DNA of 64,000 nucleotides from Io17-Chloro-G2 sp034428715 (GTDB lineage: Bacteria > Chloroflexota > Dehalococcoidia > Lucifugimonadales > UBA3495). The notes under the pieces are model-generated. The model made no database searches and was not told the origin of the DNA. It saw only the letters and a program-made list of their open reading frames with translations. Below, one piece after another: positions 41,667-51,404 of this stretch (its first letter is position 1; each line of letters begins with the position of its first letter). The DNA lies in the NCBI GenBank assembly GCA_034428715.1, contig DAOUHE010000178.1, forward strand, positions 1 through 64,000, read 5' to 3'. The position numbers and the translations under genes were made by a program.

Positions 41667-43217
41667 ATGGCTGGATTGACCGAAAATATCGGTTTGTTGA
41701 CGCCTGAGTTTGCCTTGGCCGGCTTGGCTTTGGGGGTCCTAGCAGTGGACCTGCTTCTCCCCGATGGCAAGAAGAAGTTGATCCCATGGCTTTCGGTGGC
41801 AGGTTTGGCTGGGATCATCGCCCTTGCCATCGCCATGCTTTGGGGCCGGCAGGAGACACTTTACGATGGGCTCCTGGCCGTCGACGCCTTCTCCCTGTTC
41901 TTCAAGGTGTTCTTTTTAGGACTGGGCGTGTTGATCATTTTCAGCTCCATAGAATTTGTGGACCAAAGGCTCGAAAATCCGGGCGAGTTCTACGGGATTT
42001 TGCTGTTTTCCATCCTGGGCATGAACTTGATGGTCCAAGCGAGGGAGCTGCTGACCGCTTACATAGCCCTTGAGCTATTGAGCTTTTGCCTCTACGTCCT
42101 TGCCACGTACGCCAAAGGGGAGTCCCGGTCAAACGAGGCTGGGCTGAAATACATCCTGATCGGCGCATTCTCGTCGGCCATTTTGCTATACGGCGTTAGC
42201 ATGATTTATTCCACCCTGGGAGTCACCCGTTTTGCCGATATCAGTTTGGCTCTTTCATTGACCGGGGCTGGGGATGTCTCTCCGGCTTTGTGGGCAGGCT
42301 TGGCGCTGTTGGTGGCTGGACTGGGCTTCAAAGTGGCAGCCGTACCCTTTCATATGTGGGCGCCCGACGTGTACGAGGGTGCTCCGTTACCGGTCACGGC
42401 CTACCTGGCCATTGGTTCGAAGGCGGCCGCCTTTGCCTTGATCCTGCGGCTAATGGCTGAAGGATTCGTACCTGCGGAGGCCTTGTGGAGCCAGTGGCAG
42501 TTGTTGTTGGCGGTAATGGCCGCGGTGACCATGTTGGTGGGTAACCTGGTGGCCCTGGCCCAGACGAATATCAAACGTCTCTTGGCTTACTCCTCCATTG
42601 GGCATGTTGGATTTTTACTGGCGGGGATAGCCGCTTTGGCGCCCACCTCGGCTTTGGCTTCCAACGGCGTCATGCTATATTTGGTGGGGTATTCCCTGTC
42701 CAACATGGTGGTTTTCGCCGGGATCATTGCCTTCTACAACCTAACCGGGCGGGAGGAGATCTCGGACCTTGGCGGCCTGGCAGACCGGCAACCCTTACTG
42801 GCCGCCAGCATCGCCATCGGGATGTTTTCCCTGGGCGGGTTGCCCATCTTCGCCGGATTCGCGATCAAATTCTATCTGTTCGTCGCGATAGCCAATGAAG
42901 GCTTTCTATGGCTGGCGGGAGTGGCAATATTCTCCAGCCTGATCTCCCTCTACTATTACCTCCAGGTTATCAGGCAAATGTACATTGAACCGGTCCCGGA
43001 ATACCTGGCAGCCGGCGGGCAAGAGGATGGCGCAATCGTTGGGAGCGGAACCGCCCTTGGAAACGATGGCGAGTCCATCCAGACGCTCTCGCCGTCTTTG
43101 TTGATACAGGGTGTGTTGGCGGTGGGACTCGTGGGGGTAGTGGCCGTTGGGGTCTACCCCGCCCCGTTGCTGGACCTGATTCAGGCGGCCAGCATCGCGA
43201 TCTTGCCCGGGGCATGA
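41667..43217 (+). CDS. nuoN: NADH-quinone oxidoreductase subunit N
   Basis: Third antiporter-like subunit, 516 residues. Conserved features: TAYIALELLSFCLYVLATY with the key Glu, SNEAGLKYILIGAFSSAILLYG with Lys, GFKVAAVPFHMWAPDVYEGA, TNIKRLLAYSSIGHVGFLL and GLPIFAGFAIKFYLF. It closes the operon; no nuoE, nuoF or nuoG follows. Confidence 0.96.
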   Translation: MAGLTENIGLLTPEFALAGLALGVLAVDLLLPDGKKKLIPWLSVAGLAGIIALAIAMLWGRQETLYDGLLAVDAFSLFFKVFFLGLGVLIIFSSIEFVDQRLENPGEFYGILLFSILGMNLMVQARELLTAYIALELLSFCLYVLATYAKGESRSNEAGLKYILIGAFSSAILLYGVSMIYSTLGVTRFADISLALSLTGAGDVSPALWAGLALLVAGLGFKVAAVPFHMWAPDVYEGAPLPVTAYLAIGSKAAAFALILRLMAEGFVPAEALWSQWQLLLAVMAAVTMLVGNLVALAQTNIKRLLAYSSIGHVGFLLAGIAALAPTSALASNGVMLYLVGYSLSNMVVFAGIIAFYNLTGREEISDLGGLADRQPLLAASIAIGMFSLGGLPIFAGFAIKFYLFVAIANEGFLWLAGVAIFSSLISLYYYLQVIRQMYIEPVPEYLAAGGQEDGAIVGSGTALGNDGESIQTLSPSLLIQGVLAVGLVGVVAVGVYPAPLLDLIQAASIAILPGA

Positions 43218-43261
43218 CGGCGTCGCTTTGCGGTTCAGGAGTGGTTTTACCACCCGTTCGC

Positions 43262-43267
43262 TATAAT
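43262..43267 (+). promoter_or_regulatory. -10 element before the LOG-family gene
   Basis: TATAAT in TTCGCTATAATCC. A small hairpin GTGGT-TTT-ACCAC (43241-43253) ends just upstream and may mark the end of the nuo transcript. No -35 is recognisable. Transcription would begin about 55 bases before the ATG at 43329. Confidence 0.4.
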
Positions 43268-43328
43268 CCTTATACAATGTCAGGCGTATATCTCGAGTGG
43301 CTCAAAAGTCAGGCAGGCGGGTTGGACC

Positions 43329-43823
43329 ATGATCATCGCGGTTATTGGCAGTAGTAGACCGGCGACTACCGAACATGTGGAATTGGCCGAGCAGGTGGGC
43401 CGTGAATTGGCTAAACGAGGCATTCAGGTAGTTTGCGGTGGCCTTACCGGGATAATGGAAGCCGTGTGCCGGGGGGCAAAGGCCGAAGGTGGATTGACCA
43501 TCGGGATACTGCCCGGCCAGTCGACCAAAGAAGCCAATCAATACGTGGATATACCTATAGTCACCGGGATGCGCTACTCAAGAAACGTCATTGTCGTCAA
43601 CACCGGACAGGCCGTGATATCCATTGGCGGCGCGTTTGGAACCCTTTCGGAGATCGGCCACGCATTAGGAGACGGGATACCGGTGATTGGGTTAAAAACC
43701 TGGAACCTTTCACTGAATGGCGATGGCCAGCCGGTGGACAGGGCGATAATCCCGGCCAGCGACCCCGTGGACGCGGTGGATAAAGCGGTGGCTGCCGCTA
43801 AGGCCCGCGGCCAGGGCGATTAA
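43329..43823 (+). CDS. TIGR00725/LOG-family Rossmann protein
   Basis: A 164-residue protein with a Rossmann start (IIAVIGSSRPATTEHVELAE), VVCGGLTGIMEAVCRGAK and the motif SIGGAFGTLSEIGHAL, equivalent to the PGGxGTxxE nucleotide-binding motif of LOG (lysine decarboxylase-like/cytokinin-activating) proteins. The TIGR00725 group is shorter than classical LOG and its substrate, probably a nucleotide or nucleotide sugar, is unknown. Confidence 0.82.
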   Translation: MIIAVIGSSRPATTEHVELAEQVGRELAKRGIQVVCGGLTGIMEAVCRGAKAEGGLTIGILPGQSTKEANQYVDIPIVTGMRYSRNVIVVNTGQAVISIGGAFGTLSEIGHALGDGIPVIGLKTWNLSLNGDGQPVDRAIIPASDPVDAVDKAVAAAKARGQGD

Positions 43824-43850
43824 ACGCCGCTCATTCCTCCGGGCGTTTAA
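43820..43850. terminator. Hairpin at the end of the LOG-family gene
   Basis: TTAAACGCC (43820-43828) and GGCGTTTAA (43842-43850) are perfectly complementary around a 13-base loop; the left arm includes the stop codon TAA. No T-run follows on the plus strand, so intrinsic termination would be weak. Confidence 0.4.
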
Positions 43851-43968
43851 GCACCCACATTGTTGGTTGATACCATCGTTGGCACGCCATCGTGGCGCCC
43901 CACGCCCCCGGTTGGGCCAAAAATTCAAACCTTTTGAATCAAACACCTTTCTGGGAGGACCTTTCAAT

Positions 43969-45300
43969 ATGTCGCAATCCGCCGGAGGCGCAAATATAGC
44001 CGCTGTCTCAGGCCGGGAAACCCTGGATTCCAGGGGCAACCCAACTGTTGAAGCCGAGGTTGTGCTCTCCAACGGTGTTACTGGCCGGGCGATCGTTCCC
44101 TCGGGGGCCAGCACGGGCACCTATGAGGCGTTGGAGTTGCGGGACGGCGATCCCGGCCGCTATCGCGGCGTTGGAGTGCTGAAGGCCGTTGGCAACGTGA
44201 ACCAAGTCATCGGCCCGTCGCTTGTGGGCATGTCTCCGTTGGACCAGGAGGTCATCGACCGGCATCTGATCGACTTGGACGGCACCCCCAATAAATCGAT
44301 TCTGGGCGCCAACGCCATACTGGCCGTTTCCATGGCGGTGGCCAAAGCCGGGGCGATGGCGGCCAATGATGCCCACCCCACCGAGGAAAGACTTTGGCAG
44401 CGTTTGTCCCAGGGTGGCGCTGTGTCCCTTCCAGTGCCCATGTTCAATATTCTGAACGGTGGCCGGCACGCGTCAAACTCCACCGACGTGCAGGAATTCA
44501 TGGTGGCTCCGGCGGGCGCCCGCTCGTTTTCGGACGCCTTGCGGGCAGGCGTGGAGATATACCACGCGTTGCGGGATTTGCTCCACGACGGCGGCCACAA
44601 TCTGAACGTGGGCGACGAGGGCGGTTTCGCGCCCAGCTTGCCTTCCAATCAGGATGGCCTGGAACTGGTGGTAAAGGCCATAGAGTCCGCCGGATACCGG
44701 CCCGGGAAAGACGTTTATATACACCTGGACGTGGCAGCCTCCGAGCTATTTGACCGGGACCAGGGCAAATACGTATTGGCCAGGGAAGGCACCACCATGA
44801 CCGCCGGGGAACTCATCGATCTGTACGACGTATGGCGGCGGCAGTATCCCATCATCAGCATCGAAGACGGGTTGGATGAAGACGATTGGGATGGATGGCG
44901 GCAGCTGGTCAACCGGGTGGGCGATAGGGTTCAGTTGGTGGGAGACGACGTTTTCGTCACCAACCTAGAACGTATCAAACGGGGCGTCGAAACCAAAGCG
45001 GCAACATCGGTGCTGCTGAAGCCCAATCAGATAGGCACGTTGACTGAAACCTACGATGCCCTAAAGATGGCTCGCAACGCCGGTTGGGGCGCCGTCATGA
45101 GCCACCGGTCAGGGGAGACCGAGGACACTACCATAGCTGATCTAGCGGTGGGGTGGGACGTGGGCCAGATAAAAACGGGCGCCCCGGCCAGGTCGGAAAG
45201 GGTGGCCAAGTATAACCGGCTGCTGAGAATAGAATCCCAGTTGGGCGACCGGGCTAAATACGCCGGTTGGGATGCCTATAGCCACGTCAATCTGGGATGA
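43969..45300 (+). CDS. eno: Enolase (phosphopyruvate hydratase)
   Basis: Glycolytic enzyme converting 2-phosphoglycerate to phosphoenolpyruvate. Motifs: ETLDSRGNPTVEAEV, PSGASTGTYEALELRDG, PMFNILNGGRHASNS, VGDEGGFAPSL (catalytic Glu), the metal ligands in SIEDGLDEDDW and GDDVFVTN, KPNQIGTLTET (catalytic Lys) and MSHRSGETEDTTIADLAV. I start at MSQSAGGAN (43969), seven bases from GGGAGGAC, not at the ATG 34 codons earlier. 443 residues. GAPDH follows with its own promoter. Confidence 0.97.
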   Translation: MSQSAGGANIAAVSGRETLDSRGNPTVEAEVVLSNGVTGRAIVPSGASTGTYEALELRDGDPGRYRGVGVLKAVGNVNQVIGPSLVGMSPLDQEVIDRHLIDLDGTPNKSILGANAILAVSMAVAKAGAMAANDAHPTEERLWQRLSQGGAVSLPVPMFNILNGGRHASNSTDVQEFMVAPAGARSFSDALRAGVEIYHALRDLLHDGGHNLNVGDEGGFAPSLPSNQDGLELVVKAIESAGYRPGKDVYIHLDVAASELFDRDQGKYVLAREGTTMTAGELIDLYDVWRRQYPIISIEDGLDEDDWDGWRQLVNRVGDRVQLVGDDVFVTNLERIKRGVETKAATSVLLKPNQIGTLTETYDALKMARNAGWGAVMSHRSGETEDTTIADLAVGWDVGQIKTGAPARSERVAKYNRLLRIESQLGDRAKYAGWDAYSHVNLG

Positions 45301-45392
45301 CCGGTGTGCCTGAGTCTAGCGCGGGCGGCCAGAAAACACGGCCCGGACAACCAGTAAGGATTGCCGCCTTTTAATTACCCATGAACCCACCC

Positions 45393-45421
45393 TTGTGACG
45401 ATGGCTCGGGTCCGGTATATT
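45393..45421 (+). promoter_or_regulatory. Sigma70-type promoter of the GAPDH gene
   Basis: TTGTGA (45393-45398), 17-base spacer, TATATT (45416-45421). Expected start of transcription near 45429, about 60 bases before the ATG at 45490. Confidence 0.65.
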
Positions 45422-45489
45422 ATGGGCTGGATACGGTTGGCATATAGAATTTTTGGCGAAATCTAGCGTTGTGGCTGTGGAGGTTGAAT

Positions 45490-46503
45490 ATGGTTACCCG
45501 AGTGGGAATCAATGGCTTTGGCAGAATCGGACGGTTGGTGCTTCGGGCTACCAATTCCCTTCATTCCGACAAATTGGAAGTGGCGGCGGTGAACGACCTG
45601 ACCGACGCCAAGACCAACGCCCACCTGTATAAATACGATACCAGTTACGGTCCCTACGAGGGCACCGTGGAAGCCAACAACGGCGACCTGGTGGTAGACG
45701 GCCACAGCATCAAAGTCTTCTCCGAGCGCGACCCGGCCCAGATTCCCTGGGGCGAGATGGGCATCGATCTGGTGATCGAATCCACCGGTATCTTCACCGA
45801 GGCGGAAAAAGCCAGGGGCCACTTGGCCGGAGGCGCGAAGAAAGTGGTGATCTCAGCTCCTGCCACTGGTGAAGACCTGACAATAGTGTTGGGCGTGAAC
45901 GACCATTTGTATGACGCTGAAAAACATGCCATCGTCTCCAACGCCTCATGCACCACCAACTGCTTCGCCCCCATGGTGAAGGTGCTCCACGATGCGTTTG
46001 GCATAGAACACGGACTGATGTCCACCATCCACTCGTACACCAACGACCAATCGATTCTTGACCAGCGCCACTCCGACCTGCGCCGGGCCCGGGCCGCGGC
46101 AATGAACATCATCCCCACCAACACCGGCGCCGCCCGGGCAGTGGGACTGGTATTGCCTGAGCTCAACGGGAAGCTTCACGGAGTAGCTTTCCGGGTGCCC
46201 ACCGCCACCGGTTCAATAACCGACTTTGTGGCCAACCTTTCGAAAGATGTGACGGTAGATGAAGTCAACGAGGCATTCCTGAAAGCGGCCCAAGGACCGA
46301 TGCAGGGAATCTTGGAATATACCGACGAGCCGTTGGTCAGTTCAGACTGCCGGGGCAACCCCCACAGCTGCATCTTCGATTCTCTATCAACCATCGTCAT
46401 GCAGGACCGGATGGTAAAGATCATGGGTTGGTACGACAATGAGTGGGGTTATTCCTGCCGCACCGCTGACTTGTGCGCGATGATGAGCGAGAAAGGCATC
46501 TGA
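45490..46503 (+). CDS. gap: Type I glyceraldehyde-3-phosphate dehydrogenase
   Basis: Glycolytic enzyme of 337 residues. The NAD-binding start VGINGFGRIGRLVLRA, active-site SNASCTTNCFAPMVK with the catalytic Cys, HSYTNDQSILDQRH with the catalytic His region, RAAAMNIIPTNTGAARAVG, and the C-terminal WYDNEWGYSCR are all present. Start MVTRVGIN at 45490 with GGAGG upstream is preferred to the ATG seven codons earlier. Confidence 0.97.
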   Translation: MVTRVGINGFGRIGRLVLRATNSLHSDKLEVAAVNDLTDAKTNAHLYKYDTSYGPYEGTVEANNGDLVVDGHSIKVFSERDPAQIPWGEMGIDLVIESTGIFTEAEKARGHLAGGAKKVVISAPATGEDLTIVLGVNDHLYDAEKHAIVSNASCTTNCFAPMVKVLHDAFGIEHGLMSTIHSYTNDQSILDQRHSDLRRARAAAMNIIPTNTGAARAVGLVLPELNGKLHGVAFRVPTATGSITDFVANLSKDVTVDEVNEAFLKAAQGPMQGILEYTDEPLVSSDCRGNPHSCIFDSLSTIVMQDRMVKIMGWYDNEWGYSCRTADLCAMMSEKGI

Positions 46504-46580
46504 TCCACCAGTCTCCCGCGTATTTTTGGTAACAACTGCGATCGAACGATCACGGCTTAACCAGTCCCCGCGCATCGGCT

Positions 46581-46614
46581 GCTCCCTACCGGGCTGACCA
46601 GCCCGGTAGGGAGC
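46581..46614. terminator. Perfect 15-bp hairpin downstream of the GAPDH gene
   Basis: GCTCCCTACCGGGCT, loop GACC, AGCCCGGTAGGGAGC, without mismatch. It lies about 80 bases after the stop codon. ATAAGT follows instead of a T-run, so either termination is of another kind or the hairpin protects the mRNA end. The rest of the 258-base gap shows nothing recognisable. Confidence 0.5.
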
Positions 46615-46761
46615 ATAAGTAGCCAACACCGGCCAACGACTGGCATGTCTGCCCCGATGGTCTGGGTTGGTTAGCCGAAAGCCCAATCGCACGGACCGGC
46701 GCGATGCCGATTCATCCCCAACGCTGGACTCGAACTTGATGCACCAGCTCCCCTTCTGCCA

Positions 46762-49700
46762 ATGCTAGACCGACGGCGGCGGCATCTCTCCTGGACATTC
46801 ATCGCCTTGGCGCTCATCGTCCTTTTGGCCTTGGGGCTGCGGTTGCACGGCCTCAACTGGGACAGCGGCTACGGCTTTCACCCCGATGAACGGGACATCT
46901 ACATGCGGTCGGGTTGCATGTACGAGGCGCTGGCCGCCAACCCCGGGTATGCCAAGTGTGGATACCTGAACAGCCAACCCCAGACGGTTCCCGGGATACC
47001 GGGCATCAGCGTATTTCTTGACCCGGAGCGAAGTCCCCTAAACCCCCATTGGTTTCCCTTAGGCAGCATCCTGCTCTACCTTATGGTCTTCATACGCTCC
47101 ATCGTGGAGTTGTTCACCGACGTCTCGGCCCTGGAAATGCGCTACGCCGGGCGGGTGATTGCGGCGCTGGCCGACGTTGGTTCAGTGGTAATGGTGTTTG
47201 TCTTGGGGCGAAGGCTGTACGGCGGCGCCGTGGGTTTGTTGGCGGCCTGCTTCACTGCCATCGCGGTGATTCATGTTCAGAACAGCCACTTCTTCCGGCC
47301 CGAAACAATGTCTGTCCTGTTCACCCTGGTCAGTTTCTGGGCCATGCTGCGGATGGTCGAGCGGAAACGCCTGAAAGATTCATTGATCTTGGGGCTGGCC
47401 ATTGGGTTGACCATGGCTCCCAAGGTCAGCGGGCTGCCCCTGGTGTTGCCCTTGGCCTTGGCTTACGGCTATCGGCTCTGGGACGTTTGGACGCCTGGTT
47501 CAGGGCCTCCTGGAGACACTGGTGGCTTGCAGCCCAATCGCTGGCTCGGCATGGTGCGGGTCGTTGGGCAAGGGGCGCTGGCGGCGGCGGTGGCGGTGGC
47601 AGTCTTTTTGGTGAGTTCCCCTTATTCCTTACTGGATTTCCAGTCTTTCGTAGGCGACGTGGCAGCCCAGGGCAACATGGCGCGCCATGCCGGGCTATGG
47701 CCCTTCACGGTGCAATACATCGGCACGGAACCATTCCTTTACCAATTCAAACAGAGCGCTGTTTTTGGGTTGGGACTGCCGTTGGGGATCGTTGCTTGGC
47801 TGGCGATCCCCTTTACCGCGGCCCTTTTGCTTTGGCCCCGGAAAACCAGAAGGGCGGACCTGCTGATCCTGACCTGGCTTTTGGGCAGCCTGCTGTTTTT
47901 GGAGAGCTTTGAGGTCCGGTTTCTACGCTACGTGTTCCCGTTGATGCCTCTTATGATCTTGCTGGGTTCCCGGATGCTACTCTGGCTGGTGGAAACGGGG
48001 CGTTGGGCCGCCGGCAAACCAGCTTGGTTGGCGGACTTGGGCCGGCCAGAGGGCATGTCTCCGTGGACGCTGAACCGACGATGGTTGTCCACATTGATTT
48101 TTTGGGCGCCGGTTGTCCTCATTTTGGCGGTTGTTGGCGCGACGGCGTTTTACAGCCTGGCTTTTCAACGGGTTTACGCTCAGCAGCACCCGGCGGTCAG
48201 GGCGTCCCTCTGGATCAACCAAAACGTTCCCTTCGGGATGGCGATAGTCAGCGACAACCACTGGGACGAACACCTGCCCGATCTTTATGGCTATCGGGTC
48301 TGGCAGTACCCGGTATACGAGGGTGAGACCCTGGCCAAGATGGAGACCCTGGCCCAGAGACTGGCTTCTTCGGGGTATCTGGTGTTCTACAGCAACCGGC
48401 CCTATACCAGCGTTTCCCGCGACCCTCAACGCTTTCCCTTTAGCACCAACTATTATCAAAGGCTCTTCGCCGGTGATCTTGGCTACCGGTTGGAAAAGAC
48501 TTTCACGTCTTACCCGGCTTTGCTGGGGGTGGAATTCAAGGATGATCCTCTGGAAGACGCCGGCCTGCCCAGGCCCCAAATTCTTCAAGGGGGAGAGACC
48601 GCCATCAGTTTTAACCTGGGTTATGCTGATGACAACGTGGTTGGCTACGACCATCCCCAGGTGTTGGTGTTCCGCAACGTAGAGGGGTTATCCGAGAGCC
48701 GGATCCTGGATAGCTTGGTTCGAAGGCCCGTGGCTCAGGCGAATACCGCCTCGCCGGGTTTGATGTTGTCGGACGATGAAAAAGCGTCGCAACGCGGCGG
48801 CGGCACGTGGTCGAGGATAGTTGACCGCGATAGTTGGACCAACCGTCTGCCGGTGCTGGCGTGGCTGCTGGCTGTGGAAATGGTTTACCTGGTCAGCTTG
48901 CCTCTCGCCATGTTCATCTTCCGCCCCCTTGCCGACCGGGGGATCATCCTCGCGCGTATCTTGGGGCTATTCGCCGTCGCCTATCTAGCCTGGATCATTG
49001 TCAGCCTGGGGTGGGTGGACTTCTCCCGCGCCGCCATTTTCTTGGGGTTCCTGGGCTTGGCGCTGGTTTCGGCGCTAGCGCTGGTGGCCCAGTGGAATGA
49101 GATCAGGGAATTCGTAGCTCGGAAGTGGCGGCTGTTGCTGACCGGGGAGGTTTTGTTTCTGGTGGCCTTTCTGGCATTCACCGCCGTGCGAGCCGCCAAT
49201 CCCGACCTTTGGCATCAATGGCGGGGCGGCGAAAAGCCGATGGAGCTAGCCTATCTCAACGCGGTGATCCGTTCCACTTCCATGCCGCCCTTCGACCCCT
49301 GGTTTGCCGGGGGATACCTGAACTATTACTACTGGGGCTACTTCATTCCCGCGGTTTTGGTCAGGATCACCGGCATAATCCCCACCACGGCGTTCAATCT
49401 GGCGGTCCCACTGTTTTTCGCCCTGACGGTAACGGGGGCATACTCGCTGGTTTACAACCTGGCCGAGGGTGTCCGCGGTTCCCGGGAATATGAATCTGGA
49501 TTGATGGGCCATCGTGGCTACCAGGGTAGCAGGAGTTGGCGTCCCAGCCTGGCGAGTCCCGTGTCAGCTGGATTGCTGGGTGGCTTGTTCATCGCTGTGA
49601 TGGGAAATCTGGACGGAATCGTGCAGGTTGCTCAGGGTGCCTGGCATAAAACGTTTGATTGGAGCACCGCGTTTCCGACGTTCGACTTCTGGCGCAGCAG

Positions 49701-51303
49701 CCGAATGATGCCCCCCAATCAGGAGAATTTTGATCCGGTGCCGTTGGCTTTCTGGGTGCCAGACAAAATCGCCGGCTCACCTGAAATTGCGTTCCACATC
49801 ACCGAGTTCCCCTTCTTCACCTTTCTTTTCGCCGATCTGCATCCCCACATGATGGTGATCCCCTTCACTTTATTGGTCATCGGCCTGGGTTTGAACTTGG
49901 TGGTGGGTTTGAGCCGTCAAAGCAGGTGGTGGATCGCCGCCGCATCCGTTGCCATGGCCATGGCGTTGGGCGCGCTGTGGGTGGTGAACAGTTGGGATTA
50001 CCCGTCTTACGTGTTGTTGGCATTGGCGTTAGCCGGGCTGGCTGTATATTTCCGCCGCGGCCCCACCAATTCAAAAATAGTCATGGTGACACTCATATCC
50101 GCCGGGATCGTGACGGTCAGCCTGGCCGCGTTCTGGCCGTTCCATCAATCCTACGAAGCCTTCAACGCTGGGTTGGACGTGTCCAAGTGGCGAACACCTA
50201 TCGACCGCTATCTGGCGATACATGGTTTGTTTTTGTTCATCGCCGCAACATTTTTGATCGTCCAAACCACCGGCTCGGTACGGGGGATGTTCGGCTCTGG
50301 AGGCGATTCAAGTTTGTCTAGCCGGACACCCAAATGGCTTCTGGGCATAGGAATTTTGGCCGTGGGGATGCTGCTGGTGGTGAATTACTGGACCGCGGCG
50401 ATGTTGGCTGGATTTTTGACGGTAACGGCCCTGGCGTTTTGGATGGCGGTGACATCGGCCCGGCAGGAAAGTCAATTCGAATCGGTTTCCTTGGTGCTCC
50501 TGGCTATGGCGTTGGCCATCGGCATGGGAGTGGATTTCGTGCGGTTAGAGGGAGACATCGGGCGCATGAATACCCTTTTCAAATACTATCTGGAGATTTG
50601 GGTTTTGTTCAGCGTTGCGTCAGCATATATGGTTTGGCGGTTACTGGCTGATAGCTCGCTGAATCAAGGTTCCGCGGCGCCGAACAGGAATGCGGTCTGG
50701 TGGCGGTCTAACCGGCCAAAGGCCGCGTGGTTGTCGGTCTTGGTTTTGCTGATTGCTTGTAGCCTAATCTACACCGTCATGGGAACCAAGGTCCGGCTGT
50801 CCGACCGGTTTAACATCACTCCTTTGACGTTGGATGGCACGGCGTTTATGGAGAATGCGGCGCACGTTGAAGATGGCCAGACGTTTGGCCTGGGGCCAGA
50901 TCTGGAGGCCATCCGGTGGCTCCAGGACAATGTCGAAGGGTCGCCGGTGATTCTTGAAGCCCACAATGAGCAGTATCACTGGAGCGCCCGCATCGCCAAC
51001 TATACCGGATTGCCCACGGTATTGGGTTGGCCGTGGCACCAGATTCAGCAACGGCTGGACTATAGGGAAGAGATTCCCCGGCGGGCCGCCGATGTGGCTG
51101 AGATATATAACACTACCCAAATGACCCGCGCGGAAGAGTTGTTGCGGCGTTATGACGTTGCCTATGTGGTGGTGGGAGAGTTGGAAAGGATTTACTACGG
51201 TAAGCAAGGCCTGAGCAAATTCCCCCATATGATCGAGCAGGGTTTGCTGCGGCAGGTGTATTCCAACAACGGGGTGGTCATATACCGCACCACCTGGCAG
51301 TGA
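46762..51303 (+). CDS. Giant membrane protein: GT39-like glycosyltransferase fused to DUF2298
   Basis: A 1513-residue polytopic protein. The first 560 residues are GT39/PMT-like: a signal-anchor helix (WTFIALALIVLLALGLRLHG), the acidic loop GYGFHPDERDIYMRSG typical of GT-C enzymes, and VIHVQNSHFFRPETMS. From about residue 690 it becomes DUF2298: LNYYYWGYFIPAVLVRITGI, ITEFPFFTFLFADLHPHMMV, and a soluble end LGWPWHQIQQRLDYREEIPR, VVVGELERIYYG, VVIYRTTWQ. This fused form (TIGR03662-like) is known from Chloroflexota and archaea. The DUF2298 half is paralogous to the protein at 5702-8149. A role in building or exporting surface glycans is inferred. Confidence 0.88.
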   Translation: MLDRRRRHLSWTFIALALIVLLALGLRLHGLNWDSGYGFHPDERDIYMRSGCMYEALAANPGYAKCGYLNSQPQTVPGIPGISVFLDPERSPLNPHWFPLGSILLYLMVFIRSIVELFTDVSALEMRYAGRVIAALADVGSVVMVFVLGRRLYGGAVGLLAACFTAIAVIHVQNSHFFRPETMSVLFTLVSFWAMLRMVERKRLKDSLILGLAIGLTMAPKVSGLPLVLPLALAYGYRLWDVWTPGSGPPGDTGGLQPNRWLGMVRVVGQGALAAAVAVAVFLVSSPYSLLDFQSFVGDVAAQGNMARHAGLWPFTVQYIGTEPFLYQFKQSAVFGLGLPLGIVAWLAIPFTAALLLWPRKTRRADLLILTWLLGSLLFLESFEVRFLRYVFPLMPLMILLGSRMLLWLVETGRWAAGKPAWLADLGRPEGMSPWTLNRRWLSTLIFWAPVVLILAVVGATAFYSLAFQRVYAQQHPAVRASLWINQNVPFGMAIVSDNHWDEHLPDLYGYRVWQYPVYEGETLAKMETLAQRLASSGYLVFYSNRPYTSVSRDPQRFPFSTNYYQRLFAGDLGYRLEKTFTSYPALLGVEFKDDPLEDAGLPRPQILQGGETAISFNLGYADDNVVGYDHPQVLVFRNVEGLSESRILDSLVRRPVAQANTASPGLMLSDDEKASQRGGGTWSRIVDRDSWTNRLPVLAWLLAVEMVYLVSLPLAMFIFRPLADRGIILARILGLFAVAYLAWIIVSLGWVDFSRAAIFLGFLGLALVSALALVAQWNEIREFVARKWRLLLTGEVLFLVAFLAFTAVRAANPDLWHQWRGGEKPMELAYLNAVIRSTSMPPFDPWFAGGYLNYYYWGYFIPAVLVRITGIIPTTAFNLAVPLFFALTVTGAYSLVYNLAEGVRGSREYESGLMGHRGYQGSRSWRPSLASPVSAGLLGGLFIAVMGNLDGIVQVAQGAWHKTFDWSTAFPTFDFWRSSRMMPPNQENFDPVPLAFWVPDKIAGSPEIAFHITEFPFFTFLFADLHPHMMVIPFTLLVIGLGLNLVVGLSRQSRWWIAAASVAMAMALGALWVVNSWDYPSYVLLALALAGLAVYFRRGPTNSKIVMVTLISAGIVTVSLAAFWPFHQSYEAFNAGLDVSKWRTPIDRYLAIHGLFLFIAATFLIVQTTGSVRGMFGSGGDSSLSSRTPKWLLGIGILAVGMLLVVNYWTAAMLAGFLTVTALAFWMAVTSARQESQFESVSLVLLAMALAIGMGVDFVRLEGDIGRMNTLFKYYLEIWVLFSVASAYMVWRLLADSSLNQGSAAPNRNAVWWRSNRPKAAWLSVLVLLIACSLIYTVMGTKVRLSDRFNITPLTLDGTAFMENAAHVEDGQTFGLGPDLEAIRWLQDNVEGSPVILEAHNEQYHWSARIANYTGLPTVLGWPWHQIQQRLDYREEIPRRAADVAEIYNTTQMTRAEELLRRYDVAYVVVGELERIYYGKQGLSKFPHMIEQGLLRQVYSNNGVVIYRTTWQ

Positions 51304-51404
51304 ACGGGCCTGGTTAACCCAAGACAAGGTTTCCGCTCCGCCACCGGACACCTCTCAATGTCCGCTGGTTAGCCCATTATCCTGCGGGACGGCGATTTAG
51401 GTCC

